A DNA stretch of 64,000 nt from Superficieibacter sp. HKU1 (GCF_029319185.1 NZ_CP119754.1:4588001-4652000), one strand, 5' to 3'. Positions 18,066 to 27,702 are shown, numbered from the stretch's first letter. Notes: generated by a model from the letters alone, not told the origin. Made by a program: numbers and translations.

Positions 18066-19327
18066 CAGTGCCAGACACCTTTAGTGTCGACCACGTATTG
18101 CTGGGTCAGGCTGTCACCACTAATCGCTTTAAATTCATTATGATCGACCAGCATCACCAGCACATCGGCGTCGTTCAACGCCTGCTGCGTATCCACCAGC
18201 GTACAGCAACCGGCCAGTTTTTTCGGCAGTTCATGGATATTCGGCTCTACCACCAGCGTTTCACCGCTGTGCCATCCGGCGATCAGTTTGGCGATTTCCA
18301 TCGCCGGGCTTTCACGCAGATCGTCGATGTTTGGCTTAAAGGCCAGACCGAAGCAGGCAATTTTAATCTCGCTGGCTCGCTTGCCGCTGGCGGTCAGGCA
18401 GTCGGCAACCGCCGCTTTCACCTGATCAATTACCCAGTGCGGCTTATGATCGTTAACTTCACGCGCGGTGCGGATGAGGCGCGCCTGCTCGGGGTTTTGC
18501 GCCACGATAAACCACGGGTCAACCGCGATACAGTGACCGCCCACGCCCGGACCGGGCTGGAGGATATTCACGCGTGGGTGGCGATTCGCCAGACGAATCA
18601 GCTCCCAGACGTTAATCCCCTGATCGGCGCAGATAAGGGAAAGTTCGTTCGCAAAGGCGATGTTCACGTCGCGGAAGCTGTTTTCCGTCAGCTTGCACAT
18701 CTCCGCCGTGCGCGAGTTGGTGACGACACACTCACCTTCCAGAAAGATGTTATACAGCTCGCTGGCGCGCGCGGAGCACACCGGCGTCATGCCGCCAATC
18801 ACGCGGTCATTTTTGATCAGCTCAACCATGACTTGCCCCGGCAGCACGCGCTCCGGGCAGTAGGCGATATTGACATCTGCCTGCTCGCCCGCCTGCTGCG
18901 GGAAGCTCAGGTCCGGGCGCATTTCCGCCAGCCACTCGGCCATTTGTTCGGTGGCACCCACCGGCGAGGTGGATTCGAGGATCACCAGCGCGCCTTTTTT
19001 CAGCACCGGGGCAATGGATTTCGCCGCCGCCTCAACGTAGACCATGTCCGGCTCATGATCGCCTTTGAAGGGCGTTGGCACGGCAATCAGCCAGGCATCC
19101 GCTTCCACCGGCGTTGTGCTGGCACGCAGATAGCCACCCTCAACCGCCGCTTTAACGACGTTATCCAGGTCTGGTTCAACAATATGGATCTGGCCGCGAT
19201 TAATGGTATCAACCGCGTGCTGATTAATGTCTACACCAACAACCTGCTTTTGCCGGGAAGCAAAGGCCGCAGCGGTAGGCAGGCCGATGTAACCAAGGCC
19301 AATAACGGAAATCGTATTAAAACTCAT
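18065..19327 (-). CDS. wecC: UDP-N-acetyl-D-mannosamine dehydrogenase
   Basis: WecC oxidises UDP-ManNAc twice to UDP-ManNAcA using NAD. The 420 residues show the Rossmann loop VIGLGYIGLPTAAAFA at the N-terminus and the nucleotide-sugar dehydrogenase centre GPGVGGHCIAVDP with the catalytic cysteine. Length matches E. coli and the C-terminus VVDTKGVWH is complete, so the missing rffGH did not truncate it. It overlaps wecB by ATGA and wecD by one base. Confidence 0.96.
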   Translation of the reverse strand: MSFNTISVIGLGYIGLPTAAAFASRQKQVVGVDINQHAVDTINRGQIHIVEPDLDNVVKAAVEGGYLRASTTPVEADAWLIAVPTPFKGDHEPDMVYVEAAAKSIAPVLKKGALVILESTSPVGATEQMAEWLAEMRPDLSFPQQAGEQADVNIAYCPERVLPGQVMVELIKNDRVIGGMTPVCSARASELYNIFLEGECVVTNSRTAEMCKLTENSFRDVNIAFANELSLICADQGINVWELIRLANRHPRVNILQPGPGVGGHCIAVDPWFIVAQNPEQARLIRTAREVNDHKPHWVIDQVKAAVADCLTASGKRASEIKIACFGLAFKPNIDDLRESPAMEIAKLIAGWHSGETLVVEPNIHELPKKLAGCCTLVDTQQALNDADVLVMLVDHNEFKAISGDSLTQQYVVDTKGVWH

Positions 19328-20454
19328 AGCGTTACCTGATTGTTTTTCAGTGCATCCAGAATGCGTTCACAGGCTTTGCCGTCGCCGTAAGGATTGTGCG
19401 CGCGGCTCATCGCCTGATACTCATCGTCGTCGTACAGCAGGCGCGTGACCTGCTTAACAATATCTTCGCGATCCGTGCCCACCAGCCTTACTGTCCCCGC
19501 CTCAACGGCTTCAGGACGCTCGGTGGTATCGCGCATCACCAGTACCGGTTTGCCCAGCGAAGGCGCTTCTTCCTGAATACCGCCGGAATCAGTCAGGATC
19601 AGCCACGCGTGATTCATCAGCCAGACGAATGGCAGGTAGTCCTGCGGCTCAATCAGGATCACGTTGTCGACGTGGCCAAGGATGCGGTTTACCGGCTCGC
19701 TGACGTTAGGATTCAGGTGAACCGGATAGACAATCTGTACGTCGCGATTTTGCGCGGCGATGTCTGCCAGCGCGTGACAAATTTGTTCAAAGCCTTTGCC
19801 GAAGCTTTCGCGACGGTGGCCGGTGACCAGAATCATCTTCTTGCCATTGTTGAGAAACGGGTAACGCGCGGTCAGTTCAGCGCGCAGCGCTTCATCCGCC
19901 ATCACCCGATCGCGCACCCAGAACAGGGCGTCAATCACGGTATTGCCGGTAACGAAAATCTGTTCGTCGAGGGTATTTTCATCGCGCAGATTCTGGCGCG
20001 AATTTTCCGTCGGCGCAAAATGCCATGTGGCCAGGCGGCCGGTTAACATGCGGTTGCCTTCTTCCGGCCACGGCGAATTGAGATCGCCGGTACGCAGGCC
20101 CGCCTCAACGTGCCCCACAGGAATGCGCTGATAAAACGCCGCCAGGCTGGTGGCGATGGTCGTGGTGGTATCGCCGTGAACCAGCACGACGTCCGGCTTA
20201 AACGACTCAAGAATAGGTTTCAGCCCCTGCAAAATACGGCAGGTAATTTCGGTCAGTCCCTGTCCCGGACTCATGATGTTGAGATCGTAATCCGGGATAA
20301 TAGAAAAAAGGTGCAGCACCTGATCGAGCATCTCCCGATGCTGCGCAGTGACGCATACTTTTGCCTCAAAATGAGGATCCTTTGCCAGCGCATGAACCAG
20401 AGGAGCCATTTTGATGGCTTCTGGTCGAGTGCCGAATACAGTCAGTACTTTCAC
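19324..20454 (-). CDS. wecB: UDP-N-acetylglucosamine 2-epimerase (non-hydrolysing)
   Basis: WecB converts UDP-GlcNAc to UDP-ManNAc. The 376-residue protein carries the family residues GTRPEAIKMAP, HGDTTTT, VEAGLRTGD and DSGGIQEEAPSLGKPVLVMR. The start is the GTG at 20452-20454, which gives the E. coli length and N-terminus VKVLTVFGTRPEA; the frame is open further but without family similarity. It lies 57 bases after wzzE and overlaps wecC. Confidence 0.95.
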   Translation of the reverse strand: MKVLTVFGTRPEAIKMAPLVHALAKDPHFEAKVCVTAQHREMLDQVLHLFSIIPDYDLNIMSPGQGLTEITCRILQGLKPILESFKPDVVLVHGDTTTTIATSLAAFYQRIPVGHVEAGLRTGDLNSPWPEEGNRMLTGRLATWHFAPTENSRQNLRDENTLDEQIFVTGNTVIDALFWVRDRVMADEALRAELTARYPFLNNGKKMILVTGHRRESFGKGFEQICHALADIAAQNRDVQIVYPVHLNPNVSEPVNRILGHVDNVILIEPQDYLPFVWLMNHAWLILTDSGGIQEEAPSLGKPVLVMRDTTERPEAVEAGTVRLVGTDREDIVKQVTRLLYDDDEYQAMSRAHNPYGDGKACERILDALKNNQVTL

Positions 20455-20511
20455 ATCGATTCTCTTCGATTGGATAATGAAGGCCAACGGCCTTCATTAC
20501 AGATGCGGCGT

Positions 20512-21558
20512 TTAGCGAACACGGCGGCGCACTAGTGCAACCCCGGAGCCTATTAACGCACCCACAATACCCCACATGATCATCAGGAAGGCACGACGAG
20601 GGCTGTCACGTTTTACAGGTTCTTCCGGCGTACGCAAATACCGATAGGTCTGAAAACGCGGGTCCAGTATGGGGCCAACATTCAGCGTCGTCAGCATTGC
20701 CCGGTTCTGATCGTAATCCAGATCAAACTCCGGTCCCACCGCCTGCAAATTTTCCAGCCTCGCCTGAAGCATTGGGCGACCCAGCAAGAACAGTTCTGAA
20801 TCGGGTAATTCCTCTGCCGGGACATCGGTTTCACTGCGGGAAATGTTGTGCTGCTGGGCGACGGTTAACGCCTGTTCGATGTTTTTTACCCGGCGGTCGT
20901 AAATAGCTTTTGCCACCGCTTCCTGGCGCTTTACCTGCGCTTTCATCTGGATAGTGCGCGCAGACCACGCCCCTTTCAGCTCGTCATTCAAATGACCCGC
21001 CGCGCGCTGGCTGGCGAAAGCCACATACTGACGCAGCAAGTTATTGGCGTCCTGCGCGGTTTCCGCCGTCAGTTTAACGCTGTCGCTGATGCTTTTAAGC
21101 GCATCGCCCGGCATAAACTGGATATCGTTAATCAGATCGTCCAGTAGCGCCGCGTCGGCTCTGGAGTTGCCAACCATCCGCTGTTTGTAATAATCGGTTT
21201 GTGACCAGAAATCCCGGCGGGTATCCCAGGACGCCAGTTGCACAATGAACTCTTTGTAGGAATCGTCCATTACCGATGGCTGCTCGACCGGCACCTGATT
21301 CGCCCTGGCATCGAGATTGCGTAAAAACTGCTGCTGAGAATAGAAGCCCCCCAGCATATTTACGGTAGGCCGGTCGGTGATTGCCGTCGCGCCCCATTCC
21401 TGGCGTGCAAAGAAAGTGTAAAGCAGAGCAACCAGAGCAAACAGCAGCGCCATTCCCACTATCCACAGTTTTCCTGCCCACAATGTACGAAACAGCCCGC
21501 GAATATCCAGTTCATTCTCAGCGCTCACTGCCTGTGCTCCTGATAATGGTTGAGTCAT
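20512..21558 (-). CDS. wzzE: ECA chain-length regulator WzzE
   Basis: WzzE is a polysaccharide co-polymerase that sets ECA chain length. The 348-residue protein has the typical layout: N-terminal membrane helix (about residues 31-51), a large periplasmic coiled-coil domain, and a second helix near the C-terminus in AFLMIMWGIVGALIGSGVAL. Start ATG at 21558 is preceded by GAGGAAGTG; a GTG codon just before it could also be read. Length matches E. coli. Confidence 0.95.
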   Translation of the reverse strand: MTQPLSGAQAVSAENELDIRGLFRTLWAGKLWIVGMALLFALVALLYTFFARQEWGATAITDRPTVNMLGGFYSQQQFLRNLDARANQVPVEQPSVMDDSYKEFIVQLASWDTRRDFWSQTDYYKQRMVGNSRADAALLDDLINDIQFMPGDALKSISDSVKLTAETAQDANNLLRQYVAFASQRAAGHLNDELKGAWSARTIQMKAQVKRQEAVAKAIYDRRVKNIEQALTVAQQHNISRSETDVPAEELPDSELFLLGRPMLQARLENLQAVGPEFDLDYDQNRAMLTTLNVGPILDPRFQTYRYLRTPEEPVKRDSPRRAFLMIMWGIVGALIGSGVALVRRRVR

Positions 21559-21571
21559 CACTTCCTCAGAT

Positions 21572-22675
21572 TTATTTGGTTAATTTTGGGTTACGACTAC
21601 CAGGCCGACGCGCTCTACGCTTCATGCGTTTAATAAAACGCGCCACTTTCCAGGCCCGCTTGATACAGTAGCCATACAGGAAAAAGGCGACCAAAAAGAG
21701 TATCAGCATGACCCATTCTGGAACAATATGCGTCGCTTCAGCAATCACCCCAATGGCGGCCAGCAGCGCAGCGGCAAGCGTAATAAGAACAAAAGCCTGA
21801 CGAGAAGTAAAACCGGCACGCATAATAAGATGGTGGATGTGCTGACGGTCAGGTGAGAAAGGGCTCATACCTTTACGCAGGCGGCGGTACATAATTGCCA
21901 CCATATCCATCAGGGGAATAGCGATGATCCACAGTGCAGTCACCGGGCTGATAGGATGCGTTTTGCCCTGGGTGGTTTCCAATAGTATCCAGATAATCGT
22001 AAAGCCAATCAGCGTGCTTCCCGCATCGCCCATAAAGACTTTATAACGGCGGCCCAGCGCCCCCAGATTCAGCAGGATGTAAGGCAGGATGGCGGCAATC
22101 ATAGCAAAACACCACATCGCCAGGCTGGTTTGCCCATCAAACCACAGGATCAGGCCAATGGCCCCGAACGAGACGCTGGACAACCCGCCCAGCAGTCCGT
22201 CGATGCCATCAACCATGTTAAAGGCATTAATTGCCGCCCAGACGGCAAACAGCGTAAGAAGAAAACCAAAGGGACCGAGAACCAGCTCCCACGGGCCGAA
22301 AATATAACCCAGGCTACTCAGATGAAGATTAGCCACGCTTATCATTACGATACCGACGATGGCCTGTACCGTTGCACGAAATTTAACACTGATATCGAAT
22401 CTGTCATCCAGCGCACCGACGAAAACCAGTACGCCAGCACACAACAGATAAAGCGAGGCATGCGGAATATAGTAATTAATAATTTCGAAGGTGAAACAGA
22501 TACCGGCAAAAACAGAGATGCCCCCCACTAACGGGATCAACCCCTGATGCCGCTTGCGGAAGTTGGGTTTATCCACCAACCCGACTCTTATAGCTACCTT
22601 ACGCGCAAAAAAAAGAAATAAGGTAGTGAACAGAAATATACTGATCAGATCAGCTGCTGCAGCCAGTAAATTCAC
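21572..22675 (-). CDS. wecA: undecaprenyl-phosphate GlcNAc-1-phosphate transferase
   Basis: WecA transfers GlcNAc-1-P to undecaprenyl phosphate, starting ECA and many O antigens. The 367-residue protein has about eleven membrane helices and the polyprenyl-phosphate transferase motifs: GALDDRFD, NAFNMVDGIDGLLGG with the catalytic aspartates, and the cytoplasmic His-rich loop DRQHIHHLIMRAG. It is the first gene of the leftward wec operon, 13 bases before wzzE. Confidence 0.96.
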   Translation of the reverse strand: MNLLAAAADLISIFLFTTLFLFFARKVAIRVGLVDKPNFRKRHQGLIPLVGGISVFAGICFTFEIINYYIPHASLYLLCAGVLVFVGALDDRFDISVKFRATVQAIVGIVMISVANLHLSSLGYIFGPWELVLGPFGFLLTLFAVWAAINAFNMVDGIDGLLGGLSSVSFGAIGLILWFDGQTSLAMWCFAMIAAILPYILLNLGALGRRYKVFMGDAGSTLIGFTIIWILLETTQGKTHPISPVTALWIIAIPLMDMVAIMYRRLRKGMSPFSPDRQHIHHLIMRAGFTSRQAFVLITLAAALLAAIGVIAEATHIVPEWVMLILFLVAFFLYGYCIKRAWKVARFIKRMKRRARRPGSRNPKLTK

Positions 22676-22848
22676 AATTCACACTCTCAAATAATTGTTG
22701 TGTCAGAAGTATAACCACGAAGCAACCTATCCAGAAGGAAAACTCTGATCTGACTTCAGGAAAATCTGACAAATATCAGTCAGACAGCAACTTCTGCAGG
22801 CTCCATGCCCTTTTAATATTGTTAATTAAAGCGTAGGCAACAGAAAAC

Positions 22849-22880
22849 AAAAACGCCACGCGATAGCGTGGCGTTTTTTT
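22849..22880 (-). terminator. intrinsic terminator of rho
   Basis: AACGCCACGC-GATA-GCGTGGCGTT forms a perfect stem with T-rich sequence on both sides, so it can act in either direction. It lies directly after the rho stop on the minus strand. The remaining wecA-rho intergenic bases hold no gene I can support. Confidence 0.85.
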
Positions 22881-22893
22881 GACAAATCTTTAC

Positions 22894-24153
22894 TTACGAG
22901 CGTTTCATCATGTCGAAGAAGTCGTCGTTGGTTTTGGTCATTGCCAGTTTATTGATGAGGAATTCCATTGCGTCGATTTCGCCCATCGGGTGAATGATTT
23001 TGCGCAGGATCCACATTTTCTGCAGCTCTTCCTGAGTGGTGAGCAGCTCTTCTTTACGGGTACCGGAACGGTTGTAATCGATAGCCGGGAAGACGCGTTT
23101 TTCAGCGATCTTACGGGCCAGATGCAGTTCCATGTTACCGGTGCCTTTAAACTCTTCGTAGATGACCTCATCCATTTTAGAGCCGGTATCGACCAGCGCC
23201 GTTGCGATGATGGTCAGGCTGCCGCCCTCTTCCACGTTACGCGCCGCGCCGAAGAAGCGCTTCGGACGGTGCAGGGCGTTAGCGTCCACACCACCGGTCA
23301 GGACTTTACCTGATGCCGGCACTACGGTGTTATAGGCACGCGCCAGACGGGTGATGGAGTCGAGCAGAATGATCACGTCTTTCTTATGCTCAACCAGGCG
23401 CTTGGCCTTCTCGATCACCATTTCTGCAACCTGAACGTGGCGGGATGCCGGTTCGTCAAAGGTAGAAGCCACAACTTCACCTTTTACCAGACGCTGCATC
23501 TCGGTCACTTCTTCCGGACGTTCGTCAATCAGCAGTACCATCAGCACGCAGTCAGGATGGTTATACGCGATGCTCTGCGCGATATTTTGCAGCAGCATGG
23601 TTTTACCGGCTTTCGGCGGTGCCACAATCAGGCCACGCTGACCGCGACCGATCGGCGAAGCCAGATCCAGTACGCGAGCCGTTAAGTCTTCGGTAGAGCC
23701 GTTACCACGTTCCATACGCAGGCGAGAGTTCGCATGCAGCGGCGTTAAGTTCTCGAAGAGGATCTTATTACGCGCGTTTTCTGGTTTGTCGTAGTTAACT
23801 TCATTGACTTTCAACAGCGCAAAGTAACGTTCGCCTTCTTTCGGCGGGCGAATCTTACCAGAGATGGTATCACCAGTGCGGAGGTTGAAACGGCGGATTT
23901 GGCTAGGGGAAACGTAGATGTCATCAGGACCGGCGAGGTAGGAGCTGTCTGCGGAGCGGAGGAAACCAAATCCGTCCTGCAATATCTCCAGTACACCGTC
24001 ACCAAAGATATCTTCGCCACTCTTAGCATGCTGCTTCAGGATGGCAAAAATAATGTCCTGCTTGCGCATACGAGCCTGGTTTTCCAGTCCCATATTTTCG
24101 CCGAGAGTAATCAGCTCAGAAACCGGCGTATTCTTTAATTCGGTAAGATTCAT
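22894..24153 (-). CDS. rho: transcription termination factor Rho
   Basis: Rho is the hexameric RNA-dependent ATPase that terminates transcription. The 419-residue protein equals E. coli in length. Visible are the RNA-binding cold-shock-like domain (GFGFLRS), the Walker A loop VAPPKAGKTMLLQ near residue 180, the Walker B region VLMVLLIDERPEEV and the Q/R loop LLDSITRLARAYN. The gene is followed by its own terminator and preceded by a 300-base leader (24154-24461) containing the rhoL-like frame. Confidence 0.98.
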   Translation of the reverse strand: MNLTELKNTPVSELITLGENMGLENQARMRKQDIIFAILKQHAKSGEDIFGDGVLEILQDGFGFLRSADSSYLAGPDDIYVSPSQIRRFNLRTGDTISGKIRPPKEGERYFALLKVNEVNYDKPENARNKILFENLTPLHANSRLRMERGNGSTEDLTARVLDLASPIGRGQRGLIVAPPKAGKTMLLQNIAQSIAYNHPDCVLMVLLIDERPEEVTEMQRLVKGEVVASTFDEPASRHVQVAEMVIEKAKRLVEHKKDVIILLDSITRLARAYNTVVPASGKVLTGGVDANALHRPKRFFGAARNVEEGGSLTIIATALVDTGSKMDEVIYEEFKGTGNMELHLARKIAEKRVFPAIDYNRSGTRKEELLTTQEELQKMWILRKIIHPMGEIDAMEFLINKLAMTKTNDDFFDMMKRS

Positions 24154-24191
24154 AGTGGTGTGGGTTCTTAAACTCGGGGTAAATCTCGAAC

Positions 24192-24338
24192 TTAATGTGT
24201 GAATGGTATGGCAGGGTCATCCATGCCTGTTAACGGCCATCGGCTCATGTCTGTTCGCTGTCTGGTCACAGGAGAGTACGCAGAACTGAAACGACAAGAC
24301 GGATTGAGCGACAAGCCCGGATTCTTTCTGCTTCTTAT
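24192..24338 (-). other. rhoL: rho leader-peptide-like frame without ATG (rhoL remnant or non-ATG start)
   Basis: In the rho leader the minus strand encodes SLNPSCRFSSAYSPVTRQR followed by TDMSR, matching the core of E. coli RhoL as I remember it. Where E. coli has ATG the codon here is ATA (24336-24338). The E. coli stop after MSR is replaced by TGG, so the frame continues 16 more codons to TAA at 24192. Two in-frame TTG codons (24354-24359) could start it, but no clear ribosome site precedes them. It may be untranslated. The rest of 24154-24461 is leader and promoter sequence. Confidence 0.5.
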
Positions 24339-24461
24339 GGGAAGCAGTGGGTACAACAAGATATGTTTAAAACGAAGTCAAAACTAACTTAGCACGACTC
24401 AGGCCGGGCGTCCAGAGATCCTGTCAATTTAAGGATAACGGACGCCGCGAAAAGAAATGCC

Positions 24462-24791
24462 TTACGCTAAGTTAGCGTCCAGGAACTCTTTCAACTGGCC
24501 TTTGGACAGCGCGCCCACTTTGGTCGCCGCCACTTCACCGTTTTTGAACAGCAGCAGCGTCGGGATGCCGCGGATGCCGTATTTCGGCGCAGTGCCTGGA
24601 TTCTGGTCGATGTTCAGCTTGGCAATCGTCAGTTTGCCCTGATATTCATCAGCGATTTCATCCAGAATCGGAGCAATCATTTTACACGGACCGCACCACT
24701 CTGCCCAGAAATCAACGAGAACCAATCCTTCTGCTTTGAGTACATCCGTGTCAAAACTGTCGTCAGTCAGGTGAATAATTTTATCGCTCAT
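24462..24791 (-). CDS. trxA: thioredoxin 1
   Basis: TrxA is the main cytoplasmic dithiol reductant. The 109-residue protein has the active site WCGPCK (cysteines 33 and 36 counting Met) and the cis-proline loop GIRGIPTLLLF. It differs from E. coli thioredoxin at few positions. The ATG at 24791 gives MSDKIIHLTDDSF; a longer frame to 24833 is not family sequence. It is divergent from rhlB. Confidence 0.98.
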   Translation of the reverse strand: MSDKIIHLTDDSFDTDVLKAEGLVLVDFWAEWCGPCKMIAPILDEIADEYQGKLTIAKLNIDQNPGTAPKYGIRGIPTLLLFKNGEVAATKVGALSKGQLKEFLDANLA

Positions 24792-24934
24792 ATTTAACTC
24801 CACAGGAATAAGCCTGGCATGCTGGTGTAGCATTAAACAACAACTGTTGATGTTGCATTAACCAACTAAAGGTTGACTTTATTTCACCGGATACGCTTTC
24901 GTAAAGCAATAGTAAGCTGATATTCTACCACACT

Positions 24935-26200
24935 ATGAGCAAAACACATTTAACAGAACAGAAGTTTTCCGACTTCGCCCTGCACCCTAAGGTGATTGAA
25001 GCCCTTGAAACTAAAGGGTTTCATAACTGCACGCCCATTCAGGCACTCGCCCTCCCGCTAACGCTGGCAGGTCGTGATGTTGCAGGGCAGGCGCAAACCG
25101 GTACCGGGAAAACGATGGCGTTTCTGACGTCAACGTTTCATTATCTCCTTTCTCATCCGGCGATCGACGGTCGTCAGGTGAACCAACCGCGCGCATTAAT
25201 TATGGCTCCGACCCGCGAACTGGCGGTGCAGATCCATGCTGATGCAGAGCCGCTGGCGCAAACGACCGGCCTGAAATTGGGTCTGGCTTACGGCGGCGAC
25301 GGCTACGACAAACAGCTTAAAGTGCTGGAAAGCGGCGTTGATATTCTGATCGGCACCACCGGTCGCCTGATCGACTACGCCAAACAAAACCATATTAACC
25401 TGGGCGCGATTCAGGTCGTTGTACTGGACGAAGCCGATCGTATGTACGATCTGGGCTTCATTAAAGATATCCGTTGGCTGTTCCGCCGTATGCCGGCCAC
25501 CAACCAGCGCCTGAATATGCTGTTCTCCGCCACCCTGTCTTATCGCGTACGCGAACTGGCGTTTGAGCAGATGAACAACGCCGAATACGTTGAGGTCGAA
25601 CCGGAACAAAAAACCGGCCACCGTATTAAAGAAGAGCTGTTCTACCCGTCCAACGACGAAAAAATGCGCCTGCTGCAAACGCTCATTGAAGAAGAGTGGC
25701 CGGACCGCGCGATTGTTTTCGCTAACACCAAACATCGCTGTGAAGATATCTGGGGCCATCTGGCCGCTGATGGGCACCGTGTTGGGCTGCTTACCGGCGA
25801 CGTGGCGCAGAAAAAACGCCTGCGTATTCTTGATGAGTTCACCCGTGGCGATCTCGACATTCTGGTCGCCACTGACGTTGCTGCGCGTGGCCTGCACATT
25901 CCTGCCGTCACTCATGTCTTCAACTATGACATGCCGGATGACTGCGAAGACTACGTACACCGCATTGGTCGTACTGGTCGCGCAGGCGCAAGCGGTCACT
26001 CTATCAGCCTGGCCTGTGAAGAGTACGCCCTGAACGTGCCGGCGATTGAAACCTACATCGGGCATTCCATTCCGGTAAGCAAATACAATCCGGATGCATT
26101 AATGACCGATCTGCCAAGACCGCTGCGCCTGACGCGCCCGCGTCCTGGCAACGGACCGCGTCGTAATGGCGCACCGCGTAACCGTCGTCGTCCGGGTTAA
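24935..26200 (+). CDS. rhlB: DEAD-box ATP-dependent RNA helicase RhlB
   Basis: RhlB unwinds structured RNA for the RNase E degradosome. The 421-residue protein has the Q motif (FHNCTPIQALALP), Walker A AQTGTGKT, DEAD in VVLDEADRMYD, SAT in MLFSATLS and the helicase C motif HRIGRTGRAG. The C-terminal tail from about residue 395 is rich in Arg, Pro and Gly and is an RNA-binding, RNase E-contacting tail in E. coli. It lies five bases before gppA. Confidence 0.97.
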   Translation: MSKTHLTEQKFSDFALHPKVIEALETKGFHNCTPIQALALPLTLAGRDVAGQAQTGTGKTMAFLTSTFHYLLSHPAIDGRQVNQPRALIMAPTRELAVQIHADAEPLAQTTGLKLGLAYGGDGYDKQLKVLESGVDILIGTTGRLIDYAKQNHINLGAIQVVVLDEADRMYDLGFIKDIRWLFRRMPATNQRLNMLFSATLSYRVRELAFEQMNNAEYVEVEPEQKTGHRIKEELFYPSNDEKMRLLQTLIEEEWPDRAIVFANTKHRCEDIWGHLAADGHRVGLLTGDVAQKKRLRILDEFTRGDLDILVATDVAARGLHIPAVTHVFNYDMPDDCEDYVHRIGRTGRAGASGHSISLACEEYALNVPAIETYIGHSIPVSKYNPDALMTDLPRPLRLTRPRPGNGPRRNGAPRNRRRPG

Positions 26201-26205
26201 CGAAA

Positions 26206-27702
26206 ATGCCGTCTGCCGCTTCGCTCTACGCCGCCATCGATCTGGGATCCAATAGCTTTCATATGCTGGTCGTGCGCGAGGTGGCGGGAAGTATCCAGAC
26301 CGTCGCCCGTATCAAGCGCAAAGTCAGGCTGGCGGCCGGTCTGAGCAGTAATAATGTCCTCTCCCCCGACGCCATGGAGCGCGGATGGCAGTGTCTGCGC
26401 CTGTTTGCCGAGCGACTACAGGATATTCCCCAGCCACAAATTCGCGTCGTCGCCACGGCAACGCTGCGTCTTGCGGTTAATGCGGGCGAGTTTATTGCCC
26501 GTGCGCAGGAAATTCTTGGTTGTCCCGTGCAGGTCATTAAGGGCGAAGAAGAAGCGCGTCTGATCTACCAGGGCGTTGCGCATACTACCGGCGGTGCCGA
26601 TCAGCGTCTGGTGGTTGATATTGGCGGTGCCAGTACCGAACTGGTTACCGGCACCGGTGCGCAAACCACTTCTTTATTCAGTCTTTCCATGGGTTGCGTC
26701 ACCTGGCTTGAACGCTATTTTTCCAATCGTAATCTGGGCAAAAGCAACTTTGAAGAGGCGGAGAACGCCGCCCGTGAGGTGCTGCGTCCGATCGCCGATG
26801 AGCTGCGCTATCACGGCTGGAAAATCTGCGTGGGTGCCTCGGGTACGGTGCAGGCGTTGCAGGAAATCATGATGGCCCAGGGGATGGATGAACGCATCAC
26901 CCTCGCTAAGCTTGAGCAGCTTAAACAGCGGGCTATCCAGTGCGGCCGTCTTGAAGAGTTAGAGATTGAAGGTCTGACGCTGGAGCGCGCGCTGGTTTTC
27001 CCGAGCGGCCTTGCCATTCTGATCGCCATTTTCACCGAATTAAATATTCAGTGTATGACGCTGGCTGGCGGCGCACTGCGTGAAGGGCTGGTCTACGGGA
27101 TGCTGCATCTCACCGTAGAGGAAGATATTCGCAGCCGCACAATGCGTAATATTCAGCGTCGTTTTATGGTTGATACCGACCAGGCTCAACGTGTCGCGAA
27201 ACTGGCATCACGTTTTGCAAGCCAGCTGGAAAAATCGTGGGATCTGGAGCTAATCAGCCGCGAACTGCTGGTAAATGCCTGCTTATTACATGAAATTGGT
27301 TTGAGCGTCGATTTTAAATCAGCGCCGCAACATGCCGCTTACCTGGTTAAAAATCTCGATCTTCCCGGTTTCACGCCAGCGCAGAAAAAATTGCTGGCCA
27401 CCCTGTTGCTGAATCAGACCAGTACCGTCGATCTCTCTTCGCTACATCAGCAAAATGCGGTCCCGCCACGGGTCGCTGAGCATCTGTGCCGCTTATTGCG
27501 CCTGGCCATCCTGTTCGCCAGCCGCCGACGCGATGATTTGGTGCCGGATATCACTCTGGATGCCACGGATGAAAAGCTGACGCTGATCCTTCCTGCGGGC
27601 TGGTTAAGCCATCACCCGCTCGGCACGGAGCTGATCGAGCAGGAAAGCCAGTGGCAAAGTTACGTTCACTGGCCGCTGGAAGTCTTGTCTTCAGGGCAGT
27701 GA
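26206..27702 (+). CDS. gppA: guanosine-5'-triphosphate,3'-diphosphate pyrophosphatase
   Basis: GppA hydrolyses pppGpp to ppGpp and also degrades polyphosphate. The 498-residue protein has the ASKHA-fold exopolyphosphatase motifs: AAIDLGSNSFHMLV at the N-terminus, GEEEARLIYQGV, and VVDIGGASTELV. The C-terminal HD-like region contains LLHEIGLSVDF. It is four residues longer than E. coli (494), mainly at the two ends. The last 12 bases overlap the convergent gene at 27691. Confidence 0.95.
   Translation: MPSAASLYAAIDLGSNSFHMLVVREVAGSIQTVARIKRKVRLAAGLSSNNVLSPDAMERGWQCLRLFAERLQDIPQPQIRVVATATLRLAVNAGEFIARAQEILGCPVQVIKGEEEARLIYQGVAHTTGGADQRLVVDIGGASTELVTGTGAQTTSLFSLSMGCVTWLERYFSNRNLGKSNFEEAENAAREVLRPIADELRYHGWKICVGASGTVQALQEIMMAQGMDERITLAKLEQLKQRAIQCGRLEELEIEGLTLERALVFPSGLAILIAIFTELNIQCMTLAGGALREGLVYGMLHLTVEEDIRSRTMRNIQRRFMVDTDQAQRVAKLASRFASQLEKSWDLELISRELLVNACLLHEIGLSVDFKSAPQHAAYLVKNLDLPGFTPAQKKLLATLLLNQTSTVDLSSLHQQNAVPPRVAEHLCRLLRLAILFASRRRDDLVPDITLDATDEKLTLILPAGWLSHHPLGTELIEQESQWQSYVHWPLEVLSSGQ

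Noticed and set aside
18068..19339. Long open frame on the plus strand opposite wecC (423 codons).
   Set aside because: It mirrors the third-position GC bias of wecC; its product has no recognisable domain.
25196..26065. Open frame on the minus strand inside rhlB (289 codons).
   Set aside because: rhlB is fully conserved on the other strand; the shadow frame shows no plausible start or domain.
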